Shown here one piece after another: positions 26,001-35,175 of a stretch of 64,000 bases of DNA (within the stretch, counting starts at the first letter, position 1; each line of letters opens with the position of its first letter). The DNA is taken from contig NZ_JAPIVP010000005.1 of the NCBI RefSeq assembly GCF_026239555.1, forward strand, positions 248,001-312,000, read 5' to 3'. Under the pieces are notes generated by a model. It had not been told where the DNA came from. It ran no database searches and was given only the letters and a program-made list of their open reading frames with translations. The position numbers were made by a program, and so were the translations under genes. Source of the stretch: Pedobacter sp. PF22-3. Lineage in GTDB: Bacteria > Bacteroidota > Bacteroidia > Sphingobacteriales > Sphingobacteriaceae.

Positions 26001-29000
26001 CAGTTGTGGTACCACCAATACTGAGCGGGTTAACCGTGATTTGAACATCATCACTGGATGTAGAACAGTTAGTGTCGCTTATTGTCCATCTAAAGGTATA
26101 AGTATTTCCTGCCTGTAAACCTGTGATGGTTGTATTGCCCTGCGTGTCATCAGCAAACGTTACAGCTGTTGGCGCAGTAACAGTTGTCCATTTGCCGGTA
26201 CCAACTATTGGATCATTTCCTTTTAAAGTGTAAGTGCCGGTATTGCAGATCGCTTCATCTATGCCAGCACTTGCTGGTGTTGCGCTGGGTAAAACTGTAA
26301 TGGTAATATTGATAGGAGTACCTGGACAGCCATTCGTAGATACGGGTGTAATGGTATAGGTTACACTGCCGCTGGTGGTGCCTGAATTGGTTAAGATATC
26401 GCTTATCTGTGTTTCTGCTGATGCAACACTTCGATTGCTATTTCCGGTGATGCTTCCGGTTACTGCGCTACTATAAGTGTAATTTACTCCTGCAAAATTG
26501 CCCGATAGGTTAATGGCCGATGATGTTTTATTACAGATGGTTGAACTGGCCGATGTAGCAGCAACGATAGGATTAGGCTTTACCGTAACCAACAAATTAA
26601 AAGGCGTTCCATTGCAGCCATCGAAATTGGGCGTGATGGTATATGTTACGCTGGCATCTGCATTAATATCGGTATTGGTAAGTACATCGTTAATATCTCC
26701 AGTCCCATTAACTGTATATCCGGCTACAGACGGTGTACCGGTAGCTGTCCAGGTATAGGTTACGCCTGCTACGGCTGATGTTGGAGTATATGCTACACTA
26801 TTGCCCGTACAAATGGTTTTGGTAGCTGCGCTTGTTAAGCTGATGTCTGGTTTAATTTTTAAGATAATTTCATCATCAATCTGGTTACATGGAGCAGCCA
26901 ATGAGGTAGTAACCCTTAATGTTAATGTAACTATACCGGCTCTCTTTTCAGTTAATGTTGGGGTATAAACGGCATTTAAATCATTTCGGTTAGGTGTAAA
27001 TGTACCTTGCCCCCCAACCCAGGTTTGTGTGGTTGTGGTTCCGGTTACCATGCCATTTAAAGTAAAACTCTGATCGTTAAAGCAGATGCTTTGATCGGGG
27101 CCTGCGTTAACCACAGGAGCAGTACTGAAAGTAATTACCTGTGTATCTTCTGCTGTGCCACAATTATTTTTATGAACAACCTTTATGGTATAAGTATCGT
27201 AGCTATCAAATTTTATAGATGGATATTTAGAATTTGCCGTTGTGCCGTTAGTAAAGCTATAAGTTCCTGTTCCCGATGGAACAACAGTCCAGGTATAAGT
27301 GTCTGGTAAATCTTTTATGGTACCTGTTATTAATGTTTTGGTCGGTCCTGTTGTGGTATTGTTAAAATCGTAGACCGCAAGGTTACACAATATAATATCA
27401 GGTGAAAGTGTAGCTTTTGGACTTTCATTTACCACAACAGTTTGTGGTTGGCTGGTAATTAGGCCGCATGACGGTGTGCTAATGCTTAAGGTGATGGTGT
27501 ATGTACCCGCAGTAGGGAAACTGAATACGGGCTCTTTGCTTGCTGCATTGGTGCCTCCTACAAAACTGACTGTTGGACTAACTGACCATGAATAGTTATT
27601 CGCTGCACCGCAGATATTATCTAAAACAGAAAGATCAGTTGCTTTTAGTGTTGATCCGGCACAGATTGTACTTGATGGTAAACTAAAATCTGGCTTCGGT
27701 GGATCCTGGATGCAGATTTTCATTTCTACCGGATCAGCGTTACATGCGCCGGAAGTGTTTGATTCTAACCGGATAACATGCTCACCACGTGTTGTAAATT
27801 TATGTACCAGATTATATGATCTGGGTTGATTTGCTTTTACTGGCACACCATCTACATACCAGTTATAAGTTACTTCATTTGGCGCACAGCCTATGGTATT
27901 GGTGTTTGGATTTTCGCCAAGTGTAGAAGTGTTTACAAAAGTAATGTCGGCATTGGTACAGCCAGGGCTATTGAAAGCAAAAGAATTTTCCGGTTTAACC
28001 ACTACTTTGGCCGAAGAAGAAACCGGTGTGCCAATGATGCCGCAAAACGTGTTCGATACATTGATGGATACATCAAATGCATTAAAAATGGTGCCTGCAC
28101 TAGAGGTTGAAACACTTCCGCAAGATGATTTAATGTAGGAGTGGGTTACAGTACCACCATTATTGATAATATCGCAGAGTGTATAAGTGGTTGTAGATTG
28201 GTCGCCCCAATTAATGGTGTAAATATTGCCTGGGAAGTTATTTTGAATCCCCGAAGCTGAAGTAACATCAACACTAAATGTTAAGGCTCCTAATGGTAAA
28301 CATACCACAGTGTTGCCCGTATTGGCAAAGGCAGTAATGGTTTTATTATTAATCAACAGATAGGCTTTGGTGGCAACAGAGCCATCAGGCATTACTGCCT
28401 TGGCGTAAATAGTGTAATGCGATTGTTGGGCCGTAAAACTTTGTATTGGTGTAGGGAAAGATAATGTGGTGGTGCTTCCGCCGCTGCCCTGGTCGGTAAC
28501 TGTTGCTGTAACATTACTATTTGCTGTAGATTCGTTACTGATCAGAAAAGAATTGTTTGGCTTGCTCATGCAGGTGCCAAAAGTTTCTCTATTGTTATTG
28601 TTTAAATAGGTTGAGGTGAGCTTGGCTTCAACAGCAGCACCGGCTTTAACCTCGAAAGGAGTGGAGGCGGCACTGACCGAAGTTGGCAAGGTTGTTTTAA
28701 CCCGAACGCGATAGCCCGTTCCTGGTGTAAGGTTTGTAGGGAGCAATCCGTTTACGTAAGTACTATAAAAGCCAGTATAAGAGCCAATAAGTGATTCTGC
28801 TGCAAAACTTCCGTTCTGATCTGATAAATAGAGTTGAAATTGATTTCCCTGAGTGGTGCAACTTGAGGGTACTTGAAAAGGAACTGCAATGGTACTGCCG
28901 GGAGTATATGGTCCGGGATCTACTATACCAATGTTTACCTGTGCGAAAACATTCGACGCAAGCAGAAATGCCCCAAAAAATAGCACAAAAGAAAACCTTA

Positions 29001-29022
29001 CGCTTTTACAACAAATCTCCAT
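23065..29022 (-). CDS. Giant PKD/Ig-like repeat protein with T9SS type B C-terminal sorting domain
   Basis: A 1985-residue secreted protein. A signal peptide ending NVFAQ is followed by many beta-sandwich repeats: Ig-like units with the recurring start AGPDQ-x-x-C (also AGIDEAIC), paired GSGSYTYQWQSS-type units, and in the last third classical PKD domains with the YTWDFGDG-type motif (VWDFGNGQ, YTYDFGDGTS, YTWDFGDGSP, WEWSFGDGAK). The final 90 residues (IPNSFMPASAKNEIKIFKAKG, then WNMSVFNKWGELLWET and GWDGTYKGQ) form the gliding-motility-associated type B sorting domain. It is probably a cell-surface or released adhesin. The downstream porP/sprF gene starts 3 bases after its stop. Confidence 0.95.
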   Translation of the reverse strand: MEICCKSVRFSFVLFFGAFLLASNVFAQVNIGIVDPGPYTPGSTIAVPFQVPSSCTTQGNQFQLYLSDQNGSFAAESLIGSYTGFYSTYVNGLLPTNLTPGTGYRVRVKTTLPTSVSAASTPFEVKAGAAVEAKLTSTYLNNNNRETFGTCMSKPNNSFLISNESTANSNVTATVTDQGSGGSTTTLSFPTPIQSFTAQQSHYTIYAKAVMPDGSVATKAYLLINNKTITAFANTGNTVVCLPLGALTFSVDVTSASGIQNNFPGNIYTINWGDQSTTTYTLCDIINNGGTVTHSYIKSSCGSVSTSSAGTIFNAFDVSINVSNTFCGIIGTPVSSSAKVVVKPENSFAFNSPGCTNADITFVNTSTLGENPNTNTIGCAPNEVTYNWYVDGVPVKANQPRSYNLVHKFTTRGEHVIRLESNTSGACNADPVEMKICIQDPPKPDFSLPSSTICAGSTLKATDLSVLDNICGAANNYSWSVSPTVSFVGGTNAASKEPVFSFPTAGTYTITLSISTPSCGLITSQPQTVVVNESPKATLSPDIILCNLAVYDFNNTTTGPTKTLITGTIKDLPDTYTWTVVPSGTGTYSFTNGTTANSKYPSIKFDSYDTYTIKVVHKNNCGTAEDTQVITFSTAPVVNAGPDQSICFNDQSFTLNGMVTGTTTTQTWVGGQGTFTPNRNDLNAVYTPTLTEKRAGIVTLTLRVTTSLAAPCNQIDDEIILKIKPDISLTSAATKTICTGNSVAYTPTSAVAGVTYTWTATGTPSVAGYTVNGTGDINDVLTNTDINADASVTYTITPNFDGCNGTPFNLLVTVKPNPIVAATSASSTICNKTSSAINLSGNFAGVNYTYSSAVTGSITGNSNRSVASAETQISDILTNSGTTSGSVTYTITPVSTNGCPGTPINITITVLPSATPASAGIDEAICNTGTYTLKGNDPIVGTGKWTTVTAPTAVTFADDTQGNTTITGLQAGNTYTFRWTISDTNCSTSSDDVQITVNPLSIGGTTTGDASVCAGSNGGNINLAGQVGNIVRWERSIDNGINWSTITSTANPYVFTNLTITTQYRAVVQSGSCAEAFSTVTTITVNPGTVVANAGPDQNLCTGSSINLNGNNPAPNSGAWTIVSAQTGVVITDPNLYNTTVTGLVPGETYTFKWTITGFGACPPSTDDITITYYPLVTNNISASAAPTCSGQNITINGDVPTGGTGTYAYQWQSSADGNTWANIPSAINRDLTITATASSYFRRVVNSTSCPSFSNSVQITVLPALTNNTISADQNICIGTAAAALTGTTPSGGSGSYTYQWQSSLNGTDWSDVLGANSLNFTPPTPTASIYYRRSVASGVCDNSLSNQIKITVNPNAKAEITYNTNTGCAPFKLDASNIAATLYPDRNSVYTWFANNVQIGVGATFPGYTITNGNESVTIKLVVTSSLGCNQDEKSEVFSTFPSVTPSFTQSATEGCGPLSVTFTNTTNPLNSATYVWDFGNGQTSTLAQPAAITFQADPTGKDKTYNITLTTTLPCGVPVITTATVIVHAKPVAIFSPDKTTGCADLLVNFINTSPESAGTTYTYDFGDGTSSGPITDRNTISHTFKTLVVRDFIVNMTAKNSCGETNATPVVIRVSPNDITPALVVNGNEKKGCAPWTVNFLNNTSGASRYVYTITNEDSGEAPVVIPTTNTGVFPYTFLKAGQYTIRLDAENDCSKNSATETVTVLAQPTVSFSADKTIGCTNLVVKFKNTSVGAIGYTWDFGDGSPISNEFEPQHTYTGSDINYSVTLTAINALDCSQAVTKTDFIRIVAPPVATFTVSPGNEISVPNYTFGFTDISAGSVSWEWSFGDGAKSTLQNPNHTYANEGTYNVTLKVLNKEGCSSTTFQFVKIISVPGNLNIPNSFMPASAKNEIKIFKAKGRGIKEWNMSVFNKWGELLWETTKLDDGAPLEGWDGTYKGQEQPQGVYYWKVDVKFINGSEWKGMTYDSSPARKTGVIYLIR

Positions 29023-29249
29023 AAAAGTCTAATAGCAGGGAATGATTTTATTGTGTTCCGGAAGCTTTGTCAGTTTAACTCGCTTTAGTCCAATATCAAA
29101 AATGAATATTCGACTTGAGACACATCAATAAATATACAATATAAATAACGTAGTTTTTATGTTAAGCCTGCAAAATTTTACACCAAAACGAACTAAATGA
29201 GTAGGTTGTAAGCGTGGTAAAGCTTCATTTATGGTATGATAAAGGCATA

Positions 29250-29287
29250 AAAAAACCCTCGAGGTGTTGTACCTTGAGGGTTTTTTT
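29250..29287 (-). terminator. Terminator after groEL
   Basis: A strong hairpin: AAAAACCCTC (29251-29260) pairs with GAGGGTTTTT (29277-29286), with the inner AGGT/ACCT arms also pairing around one mismatch. It lies 30 bases past the groEL stop and could stop transcription from either side, since both strands end in T-runs. Confidence 0.85.
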
Positions 29288-29316
29288 ACACGAAAACGTT
29301 TCGTTATGGGTGAATG

Positions 29317-30951
29317 TTACATCATACCGCCCATACCGCCACCGCCCATTGGCGGCATTGGAGCACCACCTTCTTCAGGCTCGTCTGCTAAAACAACTTC
29401 TGTAGTTAATAACATGGCTGCAATAGATGCTGCGTTTTCTAAGGCTACACGGCTCACTTTAGTTGGGTCGATAACACCTGCACCAATTAAGTTTTCGTAA
29501 ACATCAGTACGTGCATTATAACCGAAATCGGCTGTACCTTCTTTAACTTTTTGAACTACGATAGAACCTTCAATACCTGCGTTTTCGCAAATTTGACGTA
29601 ATGGCTCTTCAATAGCGCGACGGATGATCTGGATACCAGTGTTTTCATCTTCATTAGCACCTTTTAAGTTTGCTAAAGCTTCAACAGCACGGATAAAAGC
29701 AACACCACCACCTGCAACAATACCTTCTTCTACAGCCGCACGGGTTGCATGTAAAGCATCATCAACACGGTCTTTTTTCTCTTTCATTTCAACTTCACTA
29801 GCTGCACCTACATAAAGAACTGCAACACCGCCAGCCAATTTAGCCAAACGCTCTTGTAATTTTTCTTTATCGTAATCAGATGTAGTCGTTTCGATCTGAG
29901 ATTTGATTTGGCTAACACGAGATTTAATATCTTCTGAGTTACCGGCACCATTGATTACAGTTGTATTGTCTTTGTCAACAACAACTTTCTCCGCAGAACC
30001 TAAATAAGTTAAATCAGCATTTTCTAATTTATAACCTCTTTCTTCTGATACTACAATACCGCCTGTTAAGATTGCGATGTCTTCTAACATTGCTTTTCTT
30101 CTGTCACCAAATCCTGGAGCTTTAACAGCAACAACCTTTAATGAACCACGGATTTTGTTAACTACTAAAGTAGCTAAAGCTTCGCCATCTAAATCTTCAG
30201 AAATGATTACCAATGGTTTACCCGTTTGAACTGTTTTTTCTAAAACCGGCAACAATTCTTTCATGTTGCTGATTTTTTTGTCGTAGATTAAAATGTAAGG
30301 GCTGTCTAATTCAGCTTCCATTTTATCTGCATTCGTAACAAAATATGGAGATAAGTAACCTCTGTCAAATTGCATACCTTCAACTGTTTTAACTTCAGTT
30401 TCAGTACCTTTTGCTTCTTCAACAGTAATTACACCATCTTTTCCAACTTTACCCATTGCCTCAGCAATTAAAGCACCGATTACCTCATCGTTGTTAGCAG
30501 AGATAGACGCAACTTGCTTAATTTTATTGTTGTCTTCACCTACAGTTTGCGATTGTGTTTTTAAATTTTCCACAACAGCAGCAACAGCTTTATCGATACC
30601 ACGTTTTAAATCCATTGGGTTTGCACCAGCTGCAACGTTTTTAATACCGGTAGTGATAATTGCCTGAGCCAATACAGTAGCAGTAGTAGTACCGTCACCG
30701 GCAATATCAGCTGTTTTTGAAGCTACTTCTTTAACCATTTGAGCACCCATGTTCTCAACTGCATCTTTCAATTCGATTTCTTTTGCTACCGTAACACCAT
30801 CTTTGGTAATTGCTGGTGATCCGAATTTTTTATCGATAATTACGTTACGTCCTTTTGGACCTAATGTTACTTTTACTGCATTTGCAAGAATATCAACCCC
30901 TCTTTTCAGGGCGTCGCGTGCTTCTACGTTATATTTTACTTGTTTAGACAT
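29317..30951 (-). CDS. groEL: Chaperonin GroEL
   Basis: A 544-residue chaperonin of normal length. Visible hallmarks are the N-terminal [20 protein letters not shown], the ATP-binding [14 protein letters not shown] and the catalytic stretch [28 protein letters not shown] near the C-terminal half, and a glycine-methionine tail ([12 protein letters not shown]). It folds proteins in the cytoplasm with GroES, whose gene lies 102 bases upstream. A terminator hairpin follows. I saw no CIRCE element ahead of the operon. Confidence 0.98.
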   Translation of the reverse strand: MSKQVKYNVEARDALKRGVDILANAVKVTLGPKGRNVIIDKKFGSPAITKDGVTVAKEIELKDAVENMGAQMVKEVASKTADIAGDGTTTATVLAQAIITTGIKNVAAGANPMDLKRGIDKAVAAVVENLKTQSQTVGEDNNKIKQVASISANNDEVIGALIAEAMGKVGKDGVITVEEAKGTETEVKTVEGMQFDRGYLSPYFVTNADKMEAELDSPYILIYDKKISNMKELLPVLEKTVQTGKPLVIISEDLDGEALATLVVNKIRGSLKVVAVKAPGFGDRRKAMLEDIAILTGGIVVSEERGYKLENADLTYLGSAEKVVVDKDNTTVINGAGNSEDIKSRVSQIKSQIETTTSDYDKEKLQERLAKLAGGVAVLYVGAASEVEMKEKKDRVDDALHATRAAVEEGIVAGGGVAFIRAVEALANLKGANEDENTGIQIIRRAIEEPLRQICENAGIEGSIVVQKVKEGTADFGYNARTDVYENLIGAGVIDPTKVSRVALENAASIAAMLLTTEVVLADEPEEGGAPMPPMGGGGMGGMM

Positions 30952-30985
30952 TTTAAGTTTTGTTTTAAAGTTTTATGTTGGAAGG

Positions 30986-31048
30986 TTGAAATGTTTCAAG
31001 CCATCCGATTTATACAACATTGTAACATTTAACGTTACAACATTTCAA
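30986..31048. repeat. Structured repeat between groES and groEL (family R4)
   Basis: Outer arms TTGAAATGTT (30986-30995) and AACATTTCAA (31039-31048) enclose an inner inverted repeat TTGTAAC (31020-31026) and GTTACAA (31034-31040). On the minus strand it reads GAAATGTTGTAACGTT, which nearly repeats at 40281-40300. It could affect the relative amounts of GroES and GroEL. Confidence 0.6.
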
Positions 31049-31053
31049 TTGAT

Positions 31054-31344
31054 CTACCCAACAACAGCGTAAATATCAGTTTCACGCATAATTAGGTAAT
31101 CTTTACCTTCATAAGGAAACTCAGTACCGCCGTATTTACCATAAATTACAACATCGCCAACTTTTACGCTCGCTTTTTTACCTTCAGAATCTTCTTCAGA
31201 AACAGAGACTACAGTTCCTTTAGATGGTTTTTCTTTTGCAGTATCAGGGATATACAAACCTGATGCAGTTTTTTCTTCAGCTGCAGCCGGTTCAACGATT
31301 ACTCTGTTCGAACTGCCAGCAATTGGTTTAAGGTTTAACGCCAT
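31054..31344 (-). CDS. groES: Co-chaperonin GroES
   Basis: A 96-residue co-chaperonin. The N-terminal LKPIAGSSNRVIVEPAAAEEKTASGLYIP contains the mobile loop (ASGLYIPDTAKEKP), and KVGDVVIYGKYGGTEFPYEG and LIMRETDIYAVV complete the fold. It caps GroEL. It is the first gene of groES-groEL, with a promoter about 40 bases upstream. Confidence 0.97.
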   Translation of the reverse strand: MALNLKPIAGSSNRVIVEPAAAEEKTASGLYIPDTAKEKPSKGTVVSVSEEDSEGKKASVKVGDVVIYGKYGGTEFPYEGKDYLIMRETDIYAVVG

Positions 31345-31384
31345 AACTTTTATTATTTTTTTATTTTGATTTGAGTTTTTTTAC

Positions 31385-31414
31385 TAAACATATAATTAAC
31401 ACTTTTTATGCCAA
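31385..31414 (-). promoter_or_regulatory. Promoter of groES-groEL
   Basis: On the minus strand, TTG (complement of 31412-31414), a 19-base spacer, and TATGTTTA (complement of 31385-31392) match the housekeeping consensus except for the last base of the -7 box. The leader is about 40 bases. Confidence 0.5.
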
Positions 31415-31528
31415 GTGATTTTGAGGGACAAATTTTCACCAAACTGTCAATCTTTTCATGCTAATGGTTTACAGGCGTGTCAGCATGGCAGTAAGTTTCA
31501 TTTTTTTAGTCAAATTTATTGTTTATTA

Positions 31529-31620
31529 AGCTGGTCGTCATTATAAGCGAAGAGTAACATTGCCATGAAATTCGCCGTGATAGATTTCTCCATTCTACTG
31601 CGTTTCGGTCGAGATGACGG
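31529..31620. repeat. Family R1 intergenic repeat
   Basis: The gap of 311 bases between groES and the TIGR03915 gene holds the groES promoter and this element: TCGTCATTATAAGCGAAGAG at about 31535 and an opposing arm TAGATTTCTCCATTC...CGAGATGACGG ending at 31620. A short open frame at 31565-31753 derives from it and is not a gene. Confidence 0.6.
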
Positions 31621-31655
31621 CTTTATTGTGATTTATATCAATGTTTACAGCCATT

Positions 31656-32417
31656 TTATATCTCTTTTTCTGTCAAATATTTCCAGTATCTTTTGGGTAC
31701 ATGCTGCACATGCAATTTGGTGTTTTTGCGGGCTACGATATTTGCGCTTTTAAAATAATCTTTCCAGAGCGTTGCATATAAAGCTTCGCTTTCATCCATT
31801 AATATTGATGCCGGGCTTTGTTTATTTATACCATTTGTAAAACTGATCGTAATTTCTTCAACTGAGGTTAAGTTATAATGCAGGCCATACTTGCGTTTTA
31901 AATCATAAATAACCCATTGTTGGTCGGCATATCGGTTTTTAAAATGGTTAGATATTAAGGGGAGCACATTAAAATCAGGATCAATACCAGCATAAAATAT
32001 TCCATCGCCGGTTTTCTGAAAGCGGATAAATGCTTCCATTCGGTGTTTTTCACGTTCTACACTTTTGGCATATTTAGAAAGGGCAATTACATGCTCATTG
32101 CCATAATTACCTTCTGCGCCGACAGGATGTTTAAAAATGTAAAGCGAAAATTGAAAAAGATGATGGTAAGCTTCTGGAATTTCTGATAAATAACTGCAAT
32201 AAAATTTGCGGAGCCACTCTTTCTTCAGCTTTTTCTGAAGTCCTACCCACACTCGGTCGGCCTTTGTTGCATCGGTGATAACCGTAAAACTTTCTGCAAA
32301 AGCTTCTGGCTGAAACATTTCGGTTGATTTGAGCATTACTTTGCCAGGTTTACGCTCAAACCATTCAAAAACGGCTGTTAAAAGGCCTTGAAGAGAACCA
32401 TCGAAAATGTAGGTCAT
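31656..32417 (-). CDS. TIGR03915-family putative DNA repair/metabolism protein
   Basis: A 253-residue cytoplasmic protein of the TIGR03915 (DUF4130) family: N-terminal TYIFDGSLQGLLTAVFEWF, central GDGIFYAGIDPDFNVLPLI with HFKNRYADQQWVIYDLKRKYG, and C-terminal LWKDYFKSANIVARKN...HVPKRYWKYLTE. Members nearly always neighbour a radical-SAM protein of TIGR03916, as here, and in some genomes a uracil-DNA glycosylase-like domain; a DNA repair or modification role is predicted but, to my knowledge, unproven. An R1 repeat lies in the 119-base gap to its partner gene. Confidence 0.85.
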   Translation of the reverse strand: MTYIFDGSLQGLLTAVFEWFERKPGKVMLKSTEMFQPEAFAESFTVITDATKADRVWVGLQKKLKKEWLRKFYCSYLSEIPEAYHHLFQFSLYIFKHPVGAEGNYGNEHVIALSKYAKSVEREKHRMEAFIRFQKTGDGIFYAGIDPDFNVLPLISNHFKNRYADQQWVIYDLKRKYGLHYNLTSVEEITISFTNGINKQSPASILMDESEALYATLWKDYFKSANIVARKNTKLHVQHVPKRYWKYLTEKEI

Positions 32418-32435
32418 TGGTTGGGAGTAGTTTAA

Positions 32436-32533
32436 TTGTCATTCTGAACGCAATGGAACCGTCAGGCATGAAAGCAGAACCCACGAGCTGCCTCAGGATC
32501 AAAAGATCCTTCACTCCGTTCAGGATCACAGCA
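32436..32533. repeat. Family R1 intergenic repeat
   Basis: TTGTCATTCTGAACG (from 32437) opposes AAAGATCCTTCACTCCGTTC then AGGATCACAG (to 32531). It is located between the two genes of the putative DNA-repair pair. Confidence 0.6.
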
Positions 32534-32536
32534 GGT

Positions 32537-33793
32537 TTAAAACAAAATCATCTGATTGCTATCCGTTTTTAAATATTTGCTCTTGCTTTCAGCCAGAATA
32601 AAAGCTTTGATCTGCGTGCCCTGATAATCTTTCAGTTGATAAGGACTGTCCAGACAAACAATAAAATGTTTCGCCCGATTGTAAGCCACGCCTATTTTTT
32701 TTAACTGATCAATCCTGAGTTTGCCAAATTTACGGGCCTGCACAATTTTCTTTGCCGACATTACACCGATTCCCGGTATCCGAAGGATCATTTTATAATC
32801 AGCGGTGTTAATATCAACTGGGAAATGCTGCATATTTCTGATTGCCCAGCTTAATTTTGGATCGATATCAATATCCAGGTTTGGGTTGGCATCATTTAAA
32901 ATTTCCTGAACCTTAAAGCCATAAAACCGCATCAACCAATCAGTTTGGTATAAACGGTTTTCTCTTAATAGAGGAGGTTGTGTGCCCAATATAGGCATCC
33001 TGGTATCGTTACTAATAGGGACATAACCAGAATAGTATACTCTTTTTAAGGAGAAGTTATTATAAAAGGCATTAGCAGTGTACATAATATCTTTATCGCT
33101 TTCGGGGGTAGCACCAATAACCATTTGAGTGCTTTGCCCTGCCGGTACAAATTTCGGGACGTGTTTGATTAACTTTTTATCTGCTGAGAACTGGGTGATC
33201 TGCTTCTGCACAAAGTCGAGCGGCTTAATTACGTCAGCATGGCTCTTTTCAGGGGCCAAAAGTTTTAACCCCGCCTCGGTAGGCATTTCCAGATTGATAC
33301 TCATCCTATCTGCATACAAACCAGCTTCTTTTATTAAGTCATCACTGGCGCCAGGAATGGTTTTTAAATGGATGTAGCCATTGTAATTTTGCTCTAAACG
33401 CAATTTTTTTACCACGAGCAGTAGCCTTTCCATGGTAAAATCGGCATTTTTAAAAATTCCTGAACTTAAAAATAAGCCCTCTATATAGTTACGGCGATAA
33501 AAATTCATGGTCAGTTCTACTACCTCATCTACCGTAAAGGCCGCACGTTTTATGTCGTTACTTTTACGCGAAACGCAGAATAAGCAATCATAAATACAAT
33601 GATTGGTCAGAAGGATTTTTAATAAAGAGACACATCTGCCATCTTCTGTATAGGTATGGCAAATACCAGAGGTGTGGCTATTGCCAAGTCCTTTGTTATC
33701 ATTCTTTCTTGTGCCACCGCTTGATGAACAAGAAACATCATATTTAGCAGCGTCAGCAAGAATATTTAATTTTTCACGAATTCGATCAAACAT
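32537..33793 (-). CDS. Putative DNA modification/repair radical SAM protein (TIGR03916)
   Basis: A 418-residue radical-SAM protein. The 4Fe-4S motif CIYDCLFC gives C66, C70 and C73 in the CxxxCxxC spacing. Three more N-terminal cysteines (C22, C45, C54, in SCSSSGG, GICHTY and GRCVS) precede it and may bind a second metal centre. The C-terminal part has a helix-hairpin-helix motif (ADYKMILRIPGIGVMSAKKIV), suited to DNA binding. It is paired with the TIGR03915 gene downstream, which supports a joint but uncharacterised DNA repair function. Confidence 0.88.
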   Translation of the reverse strand: MFDRIREKLNILADAAKYDVSCSSSGGTRKNDNKGLGNSHTSGICHTYTEDGRCVSLLKILLTNHCIYDCLFCVSRKSNDIKRAAFTVDEVVELTMNFYRRNYIEGLFLSSGIFKNADFTMERLLLVVKKLRLEQNYNGYIHLKTIPGASDDLIKEAGLYADRMSINLEMPTEAGLKLLAPEKSHADVIKPLDFVQKQITQFSADKKLIKHVPKFVPAGQSTQMVIGATPESDKDIMYTANAFYNNFSLKRVYYSGYVPISNDTRMPILGTQPPLLRENRLYQTDWLMRFYGFKVQEILNDANPNLDIDIDPKLSWAIRNMQHFPVDINTADYKMILRIPGIGVMSAKKIVQARKFGKLRIDQLKKIGVAYNRAKHFIVCLDSPYQLKDYQGTQIKAFILAESKSKYLKTDSNQMILF

Positions 33794-33894
33794 AGGAGGT
33801 ATTTTACTAACAAAGATAGTTTAATAACTAAAAATATTAGCAAATAAATCCGTTTAATCTATTCGAATTTGGAATAATCGTATGAAGTTGAAAG

Positions 33895-34539
33895 TTATTT
33901 GCCTTCCCATTCTTTATAAAAGTGTTCCAGGTAAAGCAACATAAAATTATGTCTTTCTGTTGCCATTGCTTTTCCTGCTTTTGTATTCATCATATCCTTT
34001 AATAGCAGCAGTTTTTCATAAAAATGGTTAATAGTTGGCGCAGTGGTATTTTTATAGCTTTCTTTGTTAAGGTGTTCTTCTGGTAAAATTGCCGGATCGT
34101 AAAGTACCCTGTTTTTAAATCCTCCGTAGGTAAATGCCCTGGCAATACCAATGGCTCCTATCGCATCTAAACGGTCTGCATCCTGTACAATCTGCATTTC
34201 TTTCGAGGTAAAACCTGCACCATCAAAACTGTTTTTGAACGACATGTTCTGGATAATCAGTTTAACATGAGCAATCACCTCAGCATCAACAGCAATTGAT
34301 GAGAGGAAAGATGCAGCCATATTTGGTCCAAGTTCTTCATCGCCATTATTAAATTTGGGATCAGCAATATCATGCAATAATGCGGCGAAAGCCACTACAA
34401 GTTCATTACCATTTTCTTGTTGGTTAATGGTTTGAGCGGTTTTGAAAACGCGTTCTATATGAAACCAATCATGCCCGGCTTCGGCATTAGCTAGTGTTTT
34501 TTTTACAAAATTGATGGTTTTTTGAATGGAAGCCTGCAT
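33895..34539 (-). CDS. HD-domain phosphohydrolase
   Basis: A 214-residue HD-superfamily hydrolase. Metal ligands are visible as H in GHDWFHIERVF, the HD doublet in FAALLHDIADPKF, and a later D in IVQDADRLDAIGAIGIARAF, which is typical of the YedJ-like subgroup (uncharacterised HD phosphohydrolases). The substrate is unknown; nucleotides are likely. It lies 101 bases downstream of the radical-SAM gene start on the same strand. Confidence 0.88.
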   Translation of the reverse strand: MQASIQKTINFVKKTLANAEAGHDWFHIERVFKTAQTINQQENGNELVVAFAALLHDIADPKFNNGDEELGPNMAASFLSSIAVDAEVIAHVKLIIQNMSFKNSFDGAGFTSKEMQIVQDADRLDAIGAIGIARAFTYGGFKNRVLYDPAILPEEHLNKESYKNTTAPTINHFYEKLLLLKDMMNTKAGKAMATERHNFMLLYLEHFYKEWEGK

Positions 34540-34609
34540 AATTTTGAATTTATCCCAAAGGTATAGGAATTATTTGCAGGGCACAAGAAATGATATCAAC
34601 AGCAACGGT

Positions 34610-34891
34610 TTAGCTTGCCGTTGCTGTTCTTTTTTCATCATCAGCAATGATTTTGATCAAATCGCTGTGATTTAAGGTTAATAAATGTGGAACTTCAACC
34701 TCTAAAATTGCAGCAATCTGAAACAAGCGGTCAATAGTTAATTTGCTATAACCAAGCTCAATTTTGCTGTACGCATTTTGGGATATTTTTAATTTCGCTG
34801 CCAGATAATCCTGAGTGTAATCTCTGTATTCTCTAATTTTTCTAATATTCCCTGCGACATTCTTCGTCTTTAAAGTCAATACATCTTCCAT
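34610..34891 (-). CDS. XRE-family helix-turn-helix regulator
   Basis: A 93-residue protein that is little more than a Cro/CI-type DNA-binding domain: IRKIREYRDYTQDYLAAKLKISQNAYSKIELGYSKLTIDRLFQIAAILEV in consecutive motifs covers the five helices at about 15-65. The short C-terminal tail is probably for dimerisation. It is upstream of and co-directional with the HD hydrolase gene (70-base gap). It is not part of an evident toxin-antitoxin pair; no small toxin-like gene is adjacent. Targets are unknown. Confidence 0.85.
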   Translation of the reverse strand: MEDVLTLKTKNVAGNIRKIREYRDYTQDYLAAKLKISQNAYSKIELGYSKLTIDRLFQIAAILEVEVPHLLTLNHSDLIKIIADDEKRTATAS

Positions 34892-35175
34892 AAAACGGAT
34901 AATTTTTTTAATATTTTTTTATTACATACGAAACTTTCATTCCTACAGATTTTAAGAATGTAAATTTTAATACATCTAAAATTACACGAAACGGGATGAT
35001 TAACTATATATCATAACATGGCAATAACCTAAAATGTTTAGGTATTTTATTTTACCTATAGTTTGATTTTTCTCGAGATAGCGGAGGGATGGTTAGAACC
35101 GATATATAAATATGAGGTAGATGGTTAGAAACAATAAAAGAGGGATAAGGAAATGTATTAATTAACGATCAAGGA

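Noticed and set aside
29290..29304. LacI-like near-palindrome ACGAAAACGTTTCGT
   Set aside because: It is between the groEL stop and its terminator, is off by one base from symmetry, and is not near a promoter.
31345..31500. Search for a CIRCE operator upstream of groES
   Set aside because: No TTAGCACTC-N9-GAGTGCTAA-like inverted repeat is present on either strand.
34610..34891. XRE regulator as the antitoxin of a toxin-antitoxin pair
   Set aside because: No small toxin-like gene is adjacent; the next gene is a 214-residue HD hydrolase 70 bases away.
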